A DNA stretch of 64,000 bases, taken from the NCBI GenBank assembly GCA_021807595.1, contig JAKBCS010000004.1, positions 1-64,000 on the forward strand. The letters are read 5' to 3'. The notes below the pieces were generated by a model, which saw nothing but the letters and a program-made list of their open reading frames with translations, made no database searches and had not been told where the DNA came from. The position numbers and the translations under genes were made by a program. How positions within the stretch are numbered: position 1 is the first letter of the stretch; each line of letters starts with the position of its first letter. This DNA comes from Planctomycetota bacterium (GTDB taxonomy: Bacteria; Planctomycetota; Planctomycetia; Gemmatales; Gemmataceae). Below are positions 34,533 through 43,426 of the stretch, piece after piece.

Positions 34533-35585
34533 ATGAACGAAGAAGCGCGAGAGTGGATGCGCGATTGGACGGTCGGCACGCGCCTGTGGCTGGAACGCTC
34601 CGGCGAGGCCATTCTGGGACCGGGGCGGTTGGAATTGCTCGAAGCGATCGACCGCTGCCACAGCATCAGCGCCGCAGCCCGCCAGTTGGGCATGTCGTAT
34701 CGCCGCGCTTGGCTGCTGGTCGATAGCGTGAACCGGGCCGCGGGGTGTGAATTGGTTCGCCGACAAACCGGAGGGCGCGAGGGCGGCGGCGCGGCATTGA
34801 CGGAGCGCGGGCGGCTCACCATCGACGTGTACCGCGAACTGCAAACGCGCGTCCGCCAGAGTGCCGGCTCGACCGCTTTGCTTCCACCTGTCGCGCGCGA
34901 TCGCGCGGTCCACCTGGCCGTGGCCGCGAGTTTGGTCAACGTGCTGGATTGTCTCCTCGCCGATTTCGCCATCGAGCAGCCCGGTCTGTCGGTGCGCACG
35001 CTCTGCGGGGCTTCCGACGAATTGGCCGATCAGATACTTCATGGAGTTCACGTCGATCTATTCCTCAGTGCCGCGAAAGAACCGCTCGACCGCTTGGAGG
35101 CGGCGGGGCTTTTGGCTCCACCGAGTCGAACGGCATTCGGAGTCAACCGCCTCTCCGCCATCGTGGCGTCCTCCGATCTACTCGGTCGACGCGATCCTCA
35201 ATCGTTGTTGCAAGCCGGAGTCCGGCACGTCGCGCTTGCCGATCCCTCTTGCCCTTTGGGACGCTACACCCGCTCCTATCTGGAGTCACTCGATCTTTGG
35301 GAGGCGATTCGACCCCGCGCGGTGTTTCTCGATAATCCGCGAGTCGTTCTCGCCGCCGTCGAATCGGCCAGGGCGGAGGTCGGAGTGGTTTATCGCAGCG
35401 ATGTCCACGCTTCCCGCTCCTGCCACATCCTCTTTAGCACGCGCCCCGAACGCCCTGCCATTCACTACACCGCGGCCTTGACACAGCGGGGCGAACATTC
35501 CGAAGCCGCCCGCTCCCTGCTTGCCTTCCTGACCTCGCCCGCCGCGCGGAAGCGACTTCCGAGCTTTGGACTCCTGAAACCGTGA
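34533..35585 (+). CDS. ModE-type HTH fused to a ModA-like substrate-binding domain
   Basis: The 350-residue protein combines a LysR/ModE-like winged helix (about 22-105: [20 protein letters not shown], then [14 protein letters not shown] and a TERG turn) with a periplasmic-binding-protein domain of the ModA type (about 122-350: [48 protein letters not shown]). There is no signal peptide, so the binding domain should be cytoplasmic and act as a ligand sensor. A molybdate- or tungstate-responsive one-component regulator is inferred; no mod transporter is next to it. AGGAA lies eight bases before ATG 34533. It shares a 51-base divergent region with the DUF1559 gene, which it may control. Confidence 0.85.
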   Translation: MNEEAREWMRDWTVGTRLWLERSGEAILGPGRLELLEAIDRCHSISAAARQLGMSYRRAWLLVDSVNRAAGCELVRRQTGGREGGGAALTERGRLTIDVYRELQTRVRQSAGSTALLPPVARDRAVHLAVAASLVNVLDCLLADFAIEQPGLSVRTLCGASDELADQILHGVHVDLFLSAAKEPLDRLEAAGLLAPPSRTAFGVNRLSAIVASSDLLGRRDPQSLLQAGVRHVALADPSCPLGRYTRSYLESLDLWEAIRPRAVFLDNPRVVLAAVESARAEVGVVYRSDVHASRSCHILFSTRPERPAIHYTAALTQRGEHSEAARSLLAFLTSPAARKRLPSFGLLKP

Positions 35586-35911
35586 ACGATTGTGAAACAC
35601 CCTCTCGTCCCATTGTCGCCTTCGTTATATTCATCCGGATATAGCGGGACAAGAATCCGAGGCCTTTTGTCGCCTCCCGATGGAAAACGATGTACGAAAT
35701 CGCAACGGTTCGCTCGAAATGCGGCGGTCGAGATAGCTCAAGAGGGGATGGAAGGCCGGATAAAGCTCAATTTGTCTGAGCGGCATTGCGTTTGCAGTTA
35801 TCTTACCTTGTGAAGATCGCCCGGTAAGTGTCTGTTCCAGAAGTTCCCTCTCCCCCTGTACTCGGGGGCTTCGGGAACAGACTCTAACTCGATTACCTTG
35901 GGAGGTAGATC
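35586..35911. other. Intergenic region with a partial family-A element
   Basis: The 326 bases after the regulator hold a partial family-A element at about 35846-35869 (CCCTCTCCCCCTGTACTCGG, right arm absent). Otherwise I see no gene. The promoter of the secreted Tyr/Gly-rich gene should lie in the last 150 bases. Confidence 0.5.
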
Positions 35912-36253
35912 ATGCGTTCGATGTTGCTTTCGTTGATGTTGGGGCTGGGCACGATCGGCCTGTTCGCGGCGACGCCGACACAAGGACATGCGGAGGAACG
36001 GTATGGCCGAGGGTACGGACGAGGGTTCGAGCGCGGTTATGCCAATCGCGGCTTCTATCGCCGCGATTGGGACGATCGCCGCTACTTCAATCGCGGCTAC
36101 TACGGCGGCAATCCCTATGGCGGGTTGGGCGTTCGCAATCTGTACGCTCCGGGCGTTTACGGCGGTGCCTATGCCCCCTATACGCCGTGGAACGGCGGCT
36201 ACGGTCTGACACCTTATCCCAATTACTATTACACGCCTGGATTTATCCGCTAA
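35912..36253 (+). CDS. Small secreted Tyr/Gly/Arg-rich protein
   Basis: The 113-residue product has a signal peptide (residues 1-27, ending GHAEE). The mature part is a low-complexity run built on Tyr, Gly, Arg, Asn and Pro, such as RYGRGYGRGFERGY and YYGGNPYGG, with repeated Y-G and Y-A-P units. Such sequence suggests an adhesive, matrix or phase-separating extracellular component, but this is inference from composition. GGGAGG is seven bases before ATG 35912. A strong terminator follows the stop by 32 bases. Confidence 0.8.
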   Translation: MRSMLLSLMLGLGTIGLFAATPTQGHAEERYGRGYGRGFERGYANRGFYRRDWDDRRYFNRGYYGGNPYGGLGVRNLYAPGVYGGAYAPYTPWNGGYGLTPYPNYYYTPGFIR

Positions 36254-36283
36254 GACTTGTGCCGAACCGACCCTACCGCGAAC

Positions 36284-36748
36284 TCACGAGCGAGGTTCTT
36301 CCTCGCTCGTTTTCTTTTTTCCTTCCCCACCATCTCCGAATGGGTTCGGATTGGCATCGAACCGTTCGAGATCGCGATCCGTCCAGCCGAAGTGATGCGC
36401 CAATTCGTGAACGACGGTTTTACGAATCTCGATCAGCAGCTGTTTTCGATTCGGAAAGGCATCTTCGAGCGGACGTTTATAAATCACCAGGCGATGGGGC
36501 ATGGCATACACATCCACGGCGTCGCCGCTGAGAGGGGTCGGCAGAACCAGCGGATCGAACAGCCCCAGCAAGGTCTCCCCCTCGGCGATTTCCTCGGCCG
36601 TGAAGCCGACGCGGCGAAGCGTTTTCTCGTCCGGCTCTTCATCCACCTCGACCGTCAGATTGTCGAGGTGGGGCAAGAACTCTGGCGGAAGCGAGTACAT
36701 CACCCCGGCCACGATCCGGCCAAACTGACGGAGGGAGAGACGTTTCAT
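36284..36748 (-). CDS. Minimal HExxH metallopeptidase (zincin_1 type)
   Basis: The 154-residue protein is a compact zincin: HELAHHFGWTD at residues 114-124 gives HExxHxxGxxD, matching the small Zn metalloproteases of the PF06262 (DUF1025) type. There is no signal peptide, so it is cytoplasmic. ATG 36748 is the first good in-frame start; the extension to 36871 would overlap the MoxR gene. The ribosome-binding site is weak. The last codons (EEEPRS) are encoded by the terminator hairpin of the convergent Tyr/Gly-rich gene. It is divergent from moxR, 97 bases away. The substrate is unknown. Confidence 0.85.
   Translation of the reverse strand: MKRLSLRQFGRIVAGVMYSLPPEFLPHLDNLTVEVDEEPDEKTLRRVGFTAEEIAEGETLLGLFDPLVLPTPLSGDAVDVYAMPHRLVIYKRPLEDAFPNRKQLLIEIRKTVVHELAHHFGWTDRDLERFDANPNPFGDGGEGKKKTSEEEPRS
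36286..36320 (+). terminator. Rho-independent terminator
   Basis: A perfect ten-base stem ACGAGCGAGG / CCTCGCTCGT with a TTCTT loop is followed by TTTCTTTTTT. It ends the secreted Tyr/Gly-rich gene. It overlaps the 3' end of the convergent HExxH gene. Confidence 0.92.
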
Positions 36749-36845
36749 GCCGTCATTTTCACCCGCCCCCGCGCCATTGTCAATCGGGCCGGCGCGACCG
36801 ACAATGGTTACGGGAACGGGATCGATCTTCCCCTTGAGGTAGACC

Positions 36846-37835
36846 ATGACCGACAATGTGCAGGAACTCAACCGTAAGGCCCGCGAATGGCGCGCCGGAC
36901 TCGATCCCCTTTACCGCGAGATCGAGCGGGTGATTGTCGGTCAACGAACGATGATCGATCGCCTCTTGATCGGCCTGATGACGGGGGGACACATTCTGTT
37001 GGAAGGCGTGCCGGGGTTGGCGAAGACATTGGCGGTGCGCACGCTGGCGCGCGGGCTGCGCCTCAGTTTCAGCCGCATTCAATTCACCCCCGACCTCCTC
37101 CCCGCCGACGTGATCGGCACGCAGATCTACAATCCGCGCACCGGCGAATTTACCATAAAAAAAGGTCCAGTATTCGCTAATCTCATCCTCGCCGACGAGA
37201 TCAACCGCGCTCCGGCCAAGGTGCAAAGCGCCTTGCTCGAGGCCATGCAAGAAAAGCAAGTCACCATCGGCGACAATAGCTATCTACTCGAGTCGCCATT
37301 TCTCGTCATGGCCACGCAAAACCCCATCGAGCAGGAAGGAACCTATCCGCTGCCCGAAGCTCAGGTCGATCGCTTCATGCTCAAACTCAAACTGAACTAT
37401 CCGAGCAAAGAAGAGGAATTGACCATCCTCAATCGCATGTCCGTGGTCGAACCGAAACTGACCATCGACCCCGTTCTCGATCTCGGCTACCTGTTCGCGC
37501 TCCGCGCTGCGCTCGATGAGATCTACCTCGACGACAAGATCAAGCGTTACATCGTCGATCTGGTTCACGCCACGCGCAAGCCAGGAGAGTATGGATTGGA
37601 GATTGCCTCGCTGATTCAATACGGAGCGAGTCCGCGGGCGACGATTTTTCTGGCTCGCGCAGCCAAGGCCATGGCGTTGCTCGACGGTCGAGGCTACGTC
37701 ACGCCGCAAGACGTGAAGTCGATCGGACACGATGTCTTGCGCCATCGCGTCAGTGTCACCTACGAAGCCGAGGCCGAAGACATCACCTCCGAGGCACTCT
37801 TGCAGCGCATCTTCGATTCGTTGAAAGTACCTTAA
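36846..37835 (+). CDS. MoxR-family AAA+ ATPase
   Basis: This 329-residue chaperone-like AAA+ protein has Walker A GVPGLAKT (54-61), Walker B LILADE (113-118), sensor-1 MATQNPIEQEGTYPLPEAQ and the sensor-2/lid helices. MoxR ATPases insert metals or activate partner proteins with von Willebrand domains, and in planctomycetes are usually followed by DUF58 and VWA genes. None of those is here; the next gene is an acyltransferase, so this copy is an orphan. ATG 36846 is the only good N-terminal start. Confidence 0.94.
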   Translation: MTDNVQELNRKAREWRAGLDPLYREIERVIVGQRTMIDRLLIGLMTGGHILLEGVPGLAKTLAVRTLARGLRLSFSRIQFTPDLLPADVIGTQIYNPRTGEFTIKKGPVFANLILADEINRAPAKVQSALLEAMQEKQVTIGDNSYLLESPFLVMATQNPIEQEGTYPLPEAQVDRFMLKLKLNYPSKEEELTILNRMSVVEPKLTIDPVLDLGYLFALRAALDEIYLDDKIKRYIVDLVHATRKPGEYGLEIASLIQYGASPRATIFLARAAKAMALLDGRGYVTPQDVKSIGHDVLRHRVSVTYEAEAEDITSEALLQRIFDSLKVP

Positions 37836-37976
37836 AAGCGAAGAAGCGAATCGTAAGCACAAGCCCGGAGCGCCGGCGACCGGCTTGTCTCGTGTTGCGT
37901 CGAGCTGGTCTGGCATCGAAATCGACGGCAGAGTAAACTTTTTCAATGCCATCGCCGGAACAACGGGAGGACACGG

Positions 37977-39164
37977 ATGTCCGTCACCATCAACAGCAAT
38001 GCTCGCCCGCCCGTCGATCCCCACGACGCCTATCTGCGCCGCGGCTACTTTCCGGAGTTGGACGGACTTCGTGGCGCGTGCGCCCTCTTGGTGGTTACGG
38101 CTCACCTCTATCTGCATAAGGAACGATGGACGTGGCTTGCCGGCGATCGCGGCGTAACCGTCTTCTTCGTCCTCAGCGGCTTTTTGATCACCGCCCTCGC
38201 GCTGCGCGAAGAAACGGCGCGCGGCGCGGTCTCGTTGGCCGGTTTCTATGTACGACGCTGCTGCCGACTCTTTCCGTTGTACTACGCCATTCTCGGCTTC
38301 TACAGTGTGTACCTTCTCATTCTCAACCGCGGCTCCTTGGAGCAACGAAGCGCGTTCGCCGAGGCGCTGCCTTGGGATCTCCTCTACTGTCAAGAGATTC
38401 CCTTCTACAAACTCCTCGTCCTCGACCAACGCGATTTGCCGTTCTTCCAGAGTTGGTCTCTAGGAATTGAAGAAAAATTCTATCTTCTTTGGCCCCTATT
38501 GGCGTTCGTCGTCTGGCAGGGGCGAAGGCTTTCGCGCATTCGCGGCACCGTCGGCTTGGCGGCGACGTGCGCACTCGTCTCGGCGATCCTGTGCCAACAA
38601 CACGGGACGTTGAAAATGGCGGGGCGATTCGCGCAGAGTTTTTATCCCATTCTGATCGGCTGCCTGGCCGGCTTTCTGTTGCACGAACCGCGCGGCTATC
38701 ATCGCCTGCGCCGTCTCGCCTGTCGTTTTCGCGGTCTGCCGGCGCTGGCTCTGTTCTGCGCCGTCCATTTTGCCGTCCCTTGGATCGAGGGTTGGACGCT
38801 CCAGGTTTTCAACATCCTCTATCCTTTGACGGCGACGGGTTTGTTGATCGTCCTAATCGACGGAGAAGGGCCGGCCTCATGGCTCTTTCGCCGACCTCCC
38901 TTGGTGTTCGTGGGGCGGCTTTCCTATGGAGTGTATCTCTTGCACCTCTTGGCAATGGGCATCACCTATCGCCTTTTGCCGACGCATCTCGCGCATCCCG
39001 CCTGGAGCATCGCGGCATTCGCGCTCTGTTCGGGGCTAAGCATTGGGGGAGCGTGGGTACTCTCTTGGTCTCTGGAGTTACCCTGCATTCGCCTGGGCCG
39101 TCGCTGGTCGGCACGACCGATTGCACCCACTCCGCCCGCCATCGTGGGCGAACCGGCCGGTTGA
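37977..39164 (+). CDS. Acyltransferase 3 (OafA/NodX-type) membrane protein
   Basis: The 395-residue protein has about ten hydrophobic segments and the acyltransferase-3 motifs: YFPELDGLRG at the first membrane segment (conserved Arg in LRG), GVTVFFVLSGFLI and FYVRRCCRLFPLYYA. These enzymes transfer acyl groups (such as acetyl) to sugars of surface polysaccharides, lipids or peptidoglycan. The acceptor here is not known. GGGAGG precedes ATG 37977. It follows MoxR by 141 bases, so an operon is possible but not evident. Confidence 0.92.
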   Translation: MSVTINSNARPPVDPHDAYLRRGYFPELDGLRGACALLVVTAHLYLHKERWTWLAGDRGVTVFFVLSGFLITALALREETARGAVSLAGFYVRRCCRLFPLYYAILGFYSVYLLILNRGSLEQRSAFAEALPWDLLYCQEIPFYKLLVLDQRDLPFFQSWSLGIEEKFYLLWPLLAFVVWQGRRLSRIRGTVGLAATCALVSAILCQQHGTLKMAGRFAQSFYPILIGCLAGFLLHEPRGYHRLRRLACRFRGLPALALFCAVHFAVPWIEGWTLQVFNILYPLTATGLLIVLIDGEGPASWLFRRPPLVFVGRLSYGVYLLHLLAMGITYRLLPTHLAHPAWSIAAFALCSGLSIGGAWVLSWSLELPCIRLGRRWSARPIAPTPPAIVGEPAG

Positions 39165-39349
39165 GCGCCCCATTAAAACCGATCCGGGAGAAGAAAAAGA
39201 CACTTGCATCTCGTTGCTCCAACCTGCACAATAGGGGTTGAGAATAATGGTCCTGCCTTCCCGACCCTCCTGCCTGCCCCAAGCGATCGATGCCGATCTC
39301 CACTTCGATCGGTTCAATCGCGGTTGAATCGAATAGCAAGGAATCTGCA

Positions 39350-40960
39350 ATGCGGTCCCGCCATCTCACACTCCCGTTGCTTGTCCTCGGTCTGACGTGT
39401 TCTTTTGCTCGATCTGCGGAAATCACGCCGTCCGGTCAAACCGTGGAACAGGTCGTCGATCGCTACATCGAATCGAGTCTCCAAGAAGCTCATGTCACGC
39501 CCGCTCCGCCTGCCGACGATGCCACGATCCTACGCCGTCTGACGCTCGATCTGGTCGGTCGCATTCCGACCGTGGAGGAGACCCAAGCATTCCTCGCTTC
39601 GACCAACCCCAACAAGCGCGTCGAACGGATCGATCGATTGATGAACTCTCCCGGCTTCGTAAGGCATCAAGCGACCGAGTTCGATGCCATGCTGATGAAC
39701 GGAACTAAGGGCAGCGTGCGAGCCTATCTGCTCGTCGCGCTGTCCGAAAGTCGTTCGTGGGATCGCATCTATCGCGAGTTGATGCTGCCCGATGAGAACG
39801 ACGCCAAGCTCAAGCCCGCTGGGGAGTTTCTGCGCCAGCGCGTCCGCGATCTCGACAAACTGACCGCCGAGGTCAGTTGCCTCTTCTTCGGCGTCAACGT
39901 CAGCTGTGCGCGGTGCCACGATCATCCCCTGGTGGCCGACTGGAAGCAGGATCACTTTTTCGGCATGAAATCGTTTTTCAGCCGCACTTACGAGAGCGGT
40001 GGAAAACTCGCCGAGCGCGACACCGGGCTGGTCAAGTTCAAGACGACCAAAGGGATCGAACGGCAGGCGAAAATGATGTTTCTGACCGGCAAAATCGTGC
40101 CGACCGACACGCTTAAGGAGACCCCCGCCGACACCTCCAAGAAAAAGAGCAAGAAGGAAGGTGAGAAGAAAGCTCCTCCTCCGCCCGCGCCGAAATTCAG
40201 CGCCCGCGCCGAATTGGTGAAATTGTCGCTGGAACCGGAGCAGCGCGACTTCTTTGCTCGATCCATCGTCAACCGCGTTTGGCATCGATTGTTCGGCTAC
40301 GGACTGGTCATGCCGCTCGATCAGATGCACTCGGAGAACGCGCCCAGCCATCCGGAACTGCTCGACTGGCTGGCGCGCGACACGGCGGAACACGGCTACG
40401 ATTTGCGGCGTTTGATTCGCGGTTTGGTGTCGAGCAACGCCTATGCCCGCGATAGCCGATGGGAGAAGGGCGAGACGCCTCGCGCCGCGTTGTTTGCTGT
40501 GGCGCGGGTGCGGCCGTTGGCACCGATGCAGTTGGCCGTCTCGCTGCGTTTGGCCGTCGCCGATCCCAAGACGTTCCCCGCCTCGCTCACGGCCGACGAG
40601 TTCGACAAACGCATGGCAGGGCTGGAATCCAATGCCAGTGGAATGGAGCGTCTGTTCGAGCAACCCGGCGACGACTTTCAAGTCGGCGTCGGCGAGGCGC
40701 TGCTGTTCAGCAACGGGGAGCGCATTCAGAAAGAGTTGTTGGCCGACGGCGGAGATCGCTTGCTTGGCCGAATGCAACAACTCAAGAACGATGAAGCCAT
40801 CGATCTAGCGGTGCGGACGATCTTATCGCGCCCGCCGCGCGCGGAAGAAAAGAAGCTACTCGGAGACTATTTGCAGCAATGCGCCGCCAAACCCAAGGAC
40901 GCACGGCAACAGATCGTGTGGGCGCTGCTGACGAGCGCGGAGTTTCGATTCAATTATTGA
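39350..40960 (+). CDS. DUF1549/DUF1553 protein (planctomycete cytochrome-type)
   Basis: The 536-residue protein has a signal peptide (1-23, ending ARSAE), an N-terminal DUF1549 domain with LRRLTLDLVGRIPT (about 62-75) and CARCHDHP (about 185-192), a CxxCH haem c-type site, and a C-terminal DUF1553 domain with FFARSIVNRVWHRLFGYGLV and SENAPSHPELLDWLA. A Lys/Pro-rich linker joins them (about 260-285). These proteins are a planctomycete hallmark with an unproven role, commonly paired with DUF1501. AAGGAAT is six bases before ATG 39350. It is the first gene of a three-gene run with 19- and 39-base gaps. Confidence 0.95.
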   Translation: MRSRHLTLPLLVLGLTCSFARSAEITPSGQTVEQVVDRYIESSLQEAHVTPAPPADDATILRRLTLDLVGRIPTVEETQAFLASTNPNKRVERIDRLMNSPGFVRHQATEFDAMLMNGTKGSVRAYLLVALSESRSWDRIYRELMLPDENDAKLKPAGEFLRQRVRDLDKLTAEVSCLFFGVNVSCARCHDHPLVADWKQDHFFGMKSFFSRTYESGGKLAERDTGLVKFKTTKGIERQAKMMFLTGKIVPTDTLKETPADTSKKKSKKEGEKKAPPPPAPKFSARAELVKLSLEPEQRDFFARSIVNRVWHRLFGYGLVMPLDQMHSENAPSHPELLDWLARDTAEHGYDLRRLIRGLVSSNAYARDSRWEKGETPRAALFAVARVRPLAPMQLAVSLRLAVADPKTFPASLTADEFDKRMAGLESNASGMERLFEQPGDDFQVGVGEALLFSNGERIQKELLADGGDRLLGRMQQLKNDEAIDLAVRTILSRPPRAEEKKLLGDYLQQCAAKPKDARQQIVWALLTSAEFRFNY

Positions 40961-40979
40961 TGGAAACAGGAGCCATCCG

Positions 40980-42290
40980 ATGTCCCACCTTCGCCGTTCG
41001 CATTTTTGTGGTTCGCCGATGCACGCGCTGGATCGCCGCGGATTTCTTGGCCTCGCCGCCGGAGCCGCCGCCTTCGCCGCCGACATGACGCAGTTAAACG
41101 TCTTGCAGCATCCCTTGCTTGCCGGCGAGATGAAGAAGCAACAGAAGCGTTGCATTCTTCTCTGGTTGGCGGGAGGAGCATCGCAGCTAGAAACTTGGGA
41201 TCCCAAGCCTGGAGCGCCGACGGGCGGTCCGTTCCGCGCCATTCCCACCTCGGTACCGGGCATCCACATCTCCGAGTTGATGCCCGAAATGGCCAAGCGG
41301 ATGAAGCACACCTGCATCGTGCGTTCGCTGAATACGCGCAACGGCGATCACGGCGGAGCGGCCCAGTTGATGATGCGCGGCCGGCGCGACGAGGCCAATT
41401 TGAAATACCCCGATCTCGGCGCGGTCCTGGCGCGCGAGTTGGGACAAGCCGACAGTCAGGTACCGGACTATGTCTCGTTCTATTTCGCCACGGAAGGGCG
41501 CGGCTCCGCTCCCGGTTCGGCGGGATTCCTCGGTTCGCGCTATGCGCCGATGGAACTGTACACCAGTATGATCCCCGAGAACATCCGCCGACTCGACGGC
41601 ATCGACGACCTCGATCACAAGCGACGCGGCGAGTTGCGCGAGTCGTTGAGCAAACAGTTCGCCAAGGGGCGCGCTTCGTCCAGCCTCGGAAGTCACGGCG
41701 AGGCGTATCAGCGGGTGCGCGGCTTGATGGCCAGTGAAAAGCTGTTCGATGTGTCGCGGGAACCTCAGAAAATCCGCGAGAAATATGGCCCGACGCTGTT
41801 CGGCGAGCAGGCGTTGGCCGCGCGGCGCTTGATCGAAGCCGGCGTGCCTTTCGTCCGCGTGGGCCGCGCTTGGTGGGACAGCCACGGCGAAAACTTTGAG
41901 ACGCATCGGGAGTTGGTTCCCGAACTGGATCACGTCATGTCCGCCTTGCTCGACGATCTGGAGCAGCGCGGCTTGCTCGAACACACGTTGGTGATCACGT
42001 TGTCCGAGTTTGGCCGCACGCCGGGTATCAATGCCAGTCTGGGACGCGATCACTTCGCCTCGGCTTGGAGCGCTACCTTGTCCGGTTGCGGCATTCAGGG
42101 CGGCAGCGTCTATGGCAAAACCGACGCCAAGGGCGAGCGCGTTGCGGACGGCGAAGTGGGCGCGGCCGAACTGTTCGCCACCATTTATCGCGCCCTCGGC
42201 ATCAACCACCAGAAAAACTACCACGTCGGCTCTCGTCCCGTGCCGTTGACCGAGCCGGGGACCAAGCCGATCAAAGCGCTGTTGGCCTGA
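40980..42290 (+). CDS. DUF1501 exported protein
   Basis: The 436-residue protein belongs to DUF1501, an alkaline-phosphatase/sulfatase-like fold. The N-terminus (LDRRGFLGLAAGAAAFAAD) is a twin-arginine signal, so it is exported folded. Typical motifs are LWLAGGASQLETWDPKP, RSLNTRNGDHGGAA and VITLSEFGRTPGIN. The enzymatic activity of the family has not been established. It follows the DUF1549/1553 gene by 19 bases and precedes the WD40 gene by 39, so the three are cotranscribed. Confidence 0.95.
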   Translation: MSHLRRSHFCGSPMHALDRRGFLGLAAGAAAFAADMTQLNVLQHPLLAGEMKKQQKRCILLWLAGGASQLETWDPKPGAPTGGPFRAIPTSVPGIHISELMPEMAKRMKHTCIVRSLNTRNGDHGGAAQLMMRGRRDEANLKYPDLGAVLARELGQADSQVPDYVSFYFATEGRGSAPGSAGFLGSRYAPMELYTSMIPENIRRLDGIDDLDHKRRGELRESLSKQFAKGRASSSLGSHGEAYQRVRGLMASEKLFDVSREPQKIREKYGPTLFGEQALAARRLIEAGVPFVRVGRAWWDSHGENFETHRELVPELDHVMSALLDDLEQRGLLEHTLVITLSEFGRTPGINASLGRDHFASAWSATLSGCGIQGGSVYGKTDAKGERVADGEVGAAELFATIYRALGINHQKNYHVGSRPVPLTEPGTKPIKALLA

Positions 42291-42329
42291 TCCTTGACGC
42301 GCTCCGCTCACCGTATGAGGAAACTCGAC

Positions 42330-43310
42330 ATGAAAACGATCAAAGAGATTTCGAGTAACGGATTCGCTTTCGCGCTGGCTCGCGTCCCCGGAAGCCCGCG
42401 CGTCCTATTCGGCGGTGCGGACTTCAAGGTGTACGATGTCGATTTCTCGGCGGCCAAACCGGAGGCCAAGGCGCTGGGAGAACACAAAAGCTACGTCACG
42501 GGCTTGGCGCTCTCCGGTAAAATCGCCGTCTCCGGTAGCTACGACGGCCGACTCCTGTGGTGGGACATTGACGCACGCAAACAAATTCGCGCCGCCGATG
42601 CCCATGCCAAGTGGATACGCAAAGTCGCCGTCTCGCCCGATGGCAAGACGATTGCCAGCGTCGCCGACGACATGGTGTGTCGGCTGTGGAAGGTCGCCGA
42701 CGGCAAACTGTTGCACGAGTTGCGCGGCCACGAGGAAAAAACACCGCATCATTATCCCTCAATGCTCTTCGCCTGCGCCTTCTCGCCGGACGGTCGCTTC
42801 GCGGCCACGGCGGACAAAGTCGGGCACATCGTCGTATGGGATACCGTCGGCGGCAAACCCGTCAAAACACTCGAAGCGCCCGGCATGTACACCTGGGATC
42901 CGGTGCAGCGCAAACACTCCATCGGCGGCATCCGCGCGCTGGCTTTCTCGCCGGACGGTAAATATGTCGCAGTCGGCGGCATCGGCAAAATCGGCAACAT
43001 CGACCACCTCGACGGCAAGGCCCGCATCGAGATTTTCGACTGGAACAAGGGCGAGAAAACGATCGAGTTCGAAGACGACAAGTTCAAAGGTCTGATCGAA
43101 CACCTAGCATTTCATCCTAAGGGCGAATGGCTGCTCGGTGGCGGCGGCGCGAACGACGGCTTCTTCCTCTTTTTCGATCTGAAGTCGAAGAAGGCGACCC
43201 GACACGAGAAAGCGGCCATGCACGTCCGCGCTTTCGTCCTCGACGAGAAAGTCGAGACGATCTATGCGGCGGGGCATGGAAAGATCCAGATTTTGGATGT
43301 GAAGAGTTAA
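42330..43310 (+). CDS. WD40-repeat protein of the DUF1549/DUF1501 operon
   Basis: The 326-residue protein is a single beta-propeller of WD40-like units, with VSPDGKTIASVADDMVCRLW, FSPDGRFAATADKVGHIVVW and FSPDGKYVAVGG as clear examples. It has no signal peptide of note, unlike its operon neighbours, so it may be cytoplasmic or exported with partners. GAGGAAA precedes ATG 42330 by about seven bases. This gene is often third in the planctomycete operon; it may act as a scaffold for the two exported proteins. Confidence 0.9.
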   Translation: MKTIKEISSNGFAFALARVPGSPRVLFGGADFKVYDVDFSAAKPEAKALGEHKSYVTGLALSGKIAVSGSYDGRLLWWDIDARKQIRAADAHAKWIRKVAVSPDGKTIASVADDMVCRLWKVADGKLLHELRGHEEKTPHHYPSMLFACAFSPDGRFAATADKVGHIVVWDTVGGKPVKTLEAPGMYTWDPVQRKHSIGGIRALAFSPDGKYVAVGGIGKIGNIDHLDGKARIEIFDWNKGEKTIEFEDDKFKGLIEHLAFHPKGEWLLGGGGANDGFFLFFDLKSKKATRHEKAAMHVRAFVLDEKVETIYAAGHGKIQILDVKS

Positions 43311-43323
43311 TCGGAGACTCAGC

Positions 43324-43384
43324 GCTTAGCCGAGAGCCGCAGGCGAGTGGGGATTATTCACGCTCGCTTGCGGCTCGCGGCCAA
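43324..43384. repeat. Family-B-like diverged palindrome
   Basis: GCTTAGCCGAGAGCCGCAGGCGAG is mirrored by CTCGCTTGCGGCTCGCGGCC with mismatches and a short spacer, suggesting an old or distinct member of family B. It lies between convergent gene ends and could terminate both. Confidence 0.65.
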
Positions 43385-43426
43385 TCATGAAGTCAAGCTG
43401 CAATGATTCTTTGGTGCGATCGGGAA

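Noticed and set aside
33738..35051. Longer version of the DUF1559 gene starting at 35051
   Set aside because: The extra 190 codons are antisense to the ModE-ModA gene; the pilin leader and ribosome-binding site place the start at 34481.
37284..38429. Long minus-strand frame across moxR and the acyltransferase gene
   Set aside because: It is antisense to two genes with clear families and spans their gap; no ribosome-binding site.
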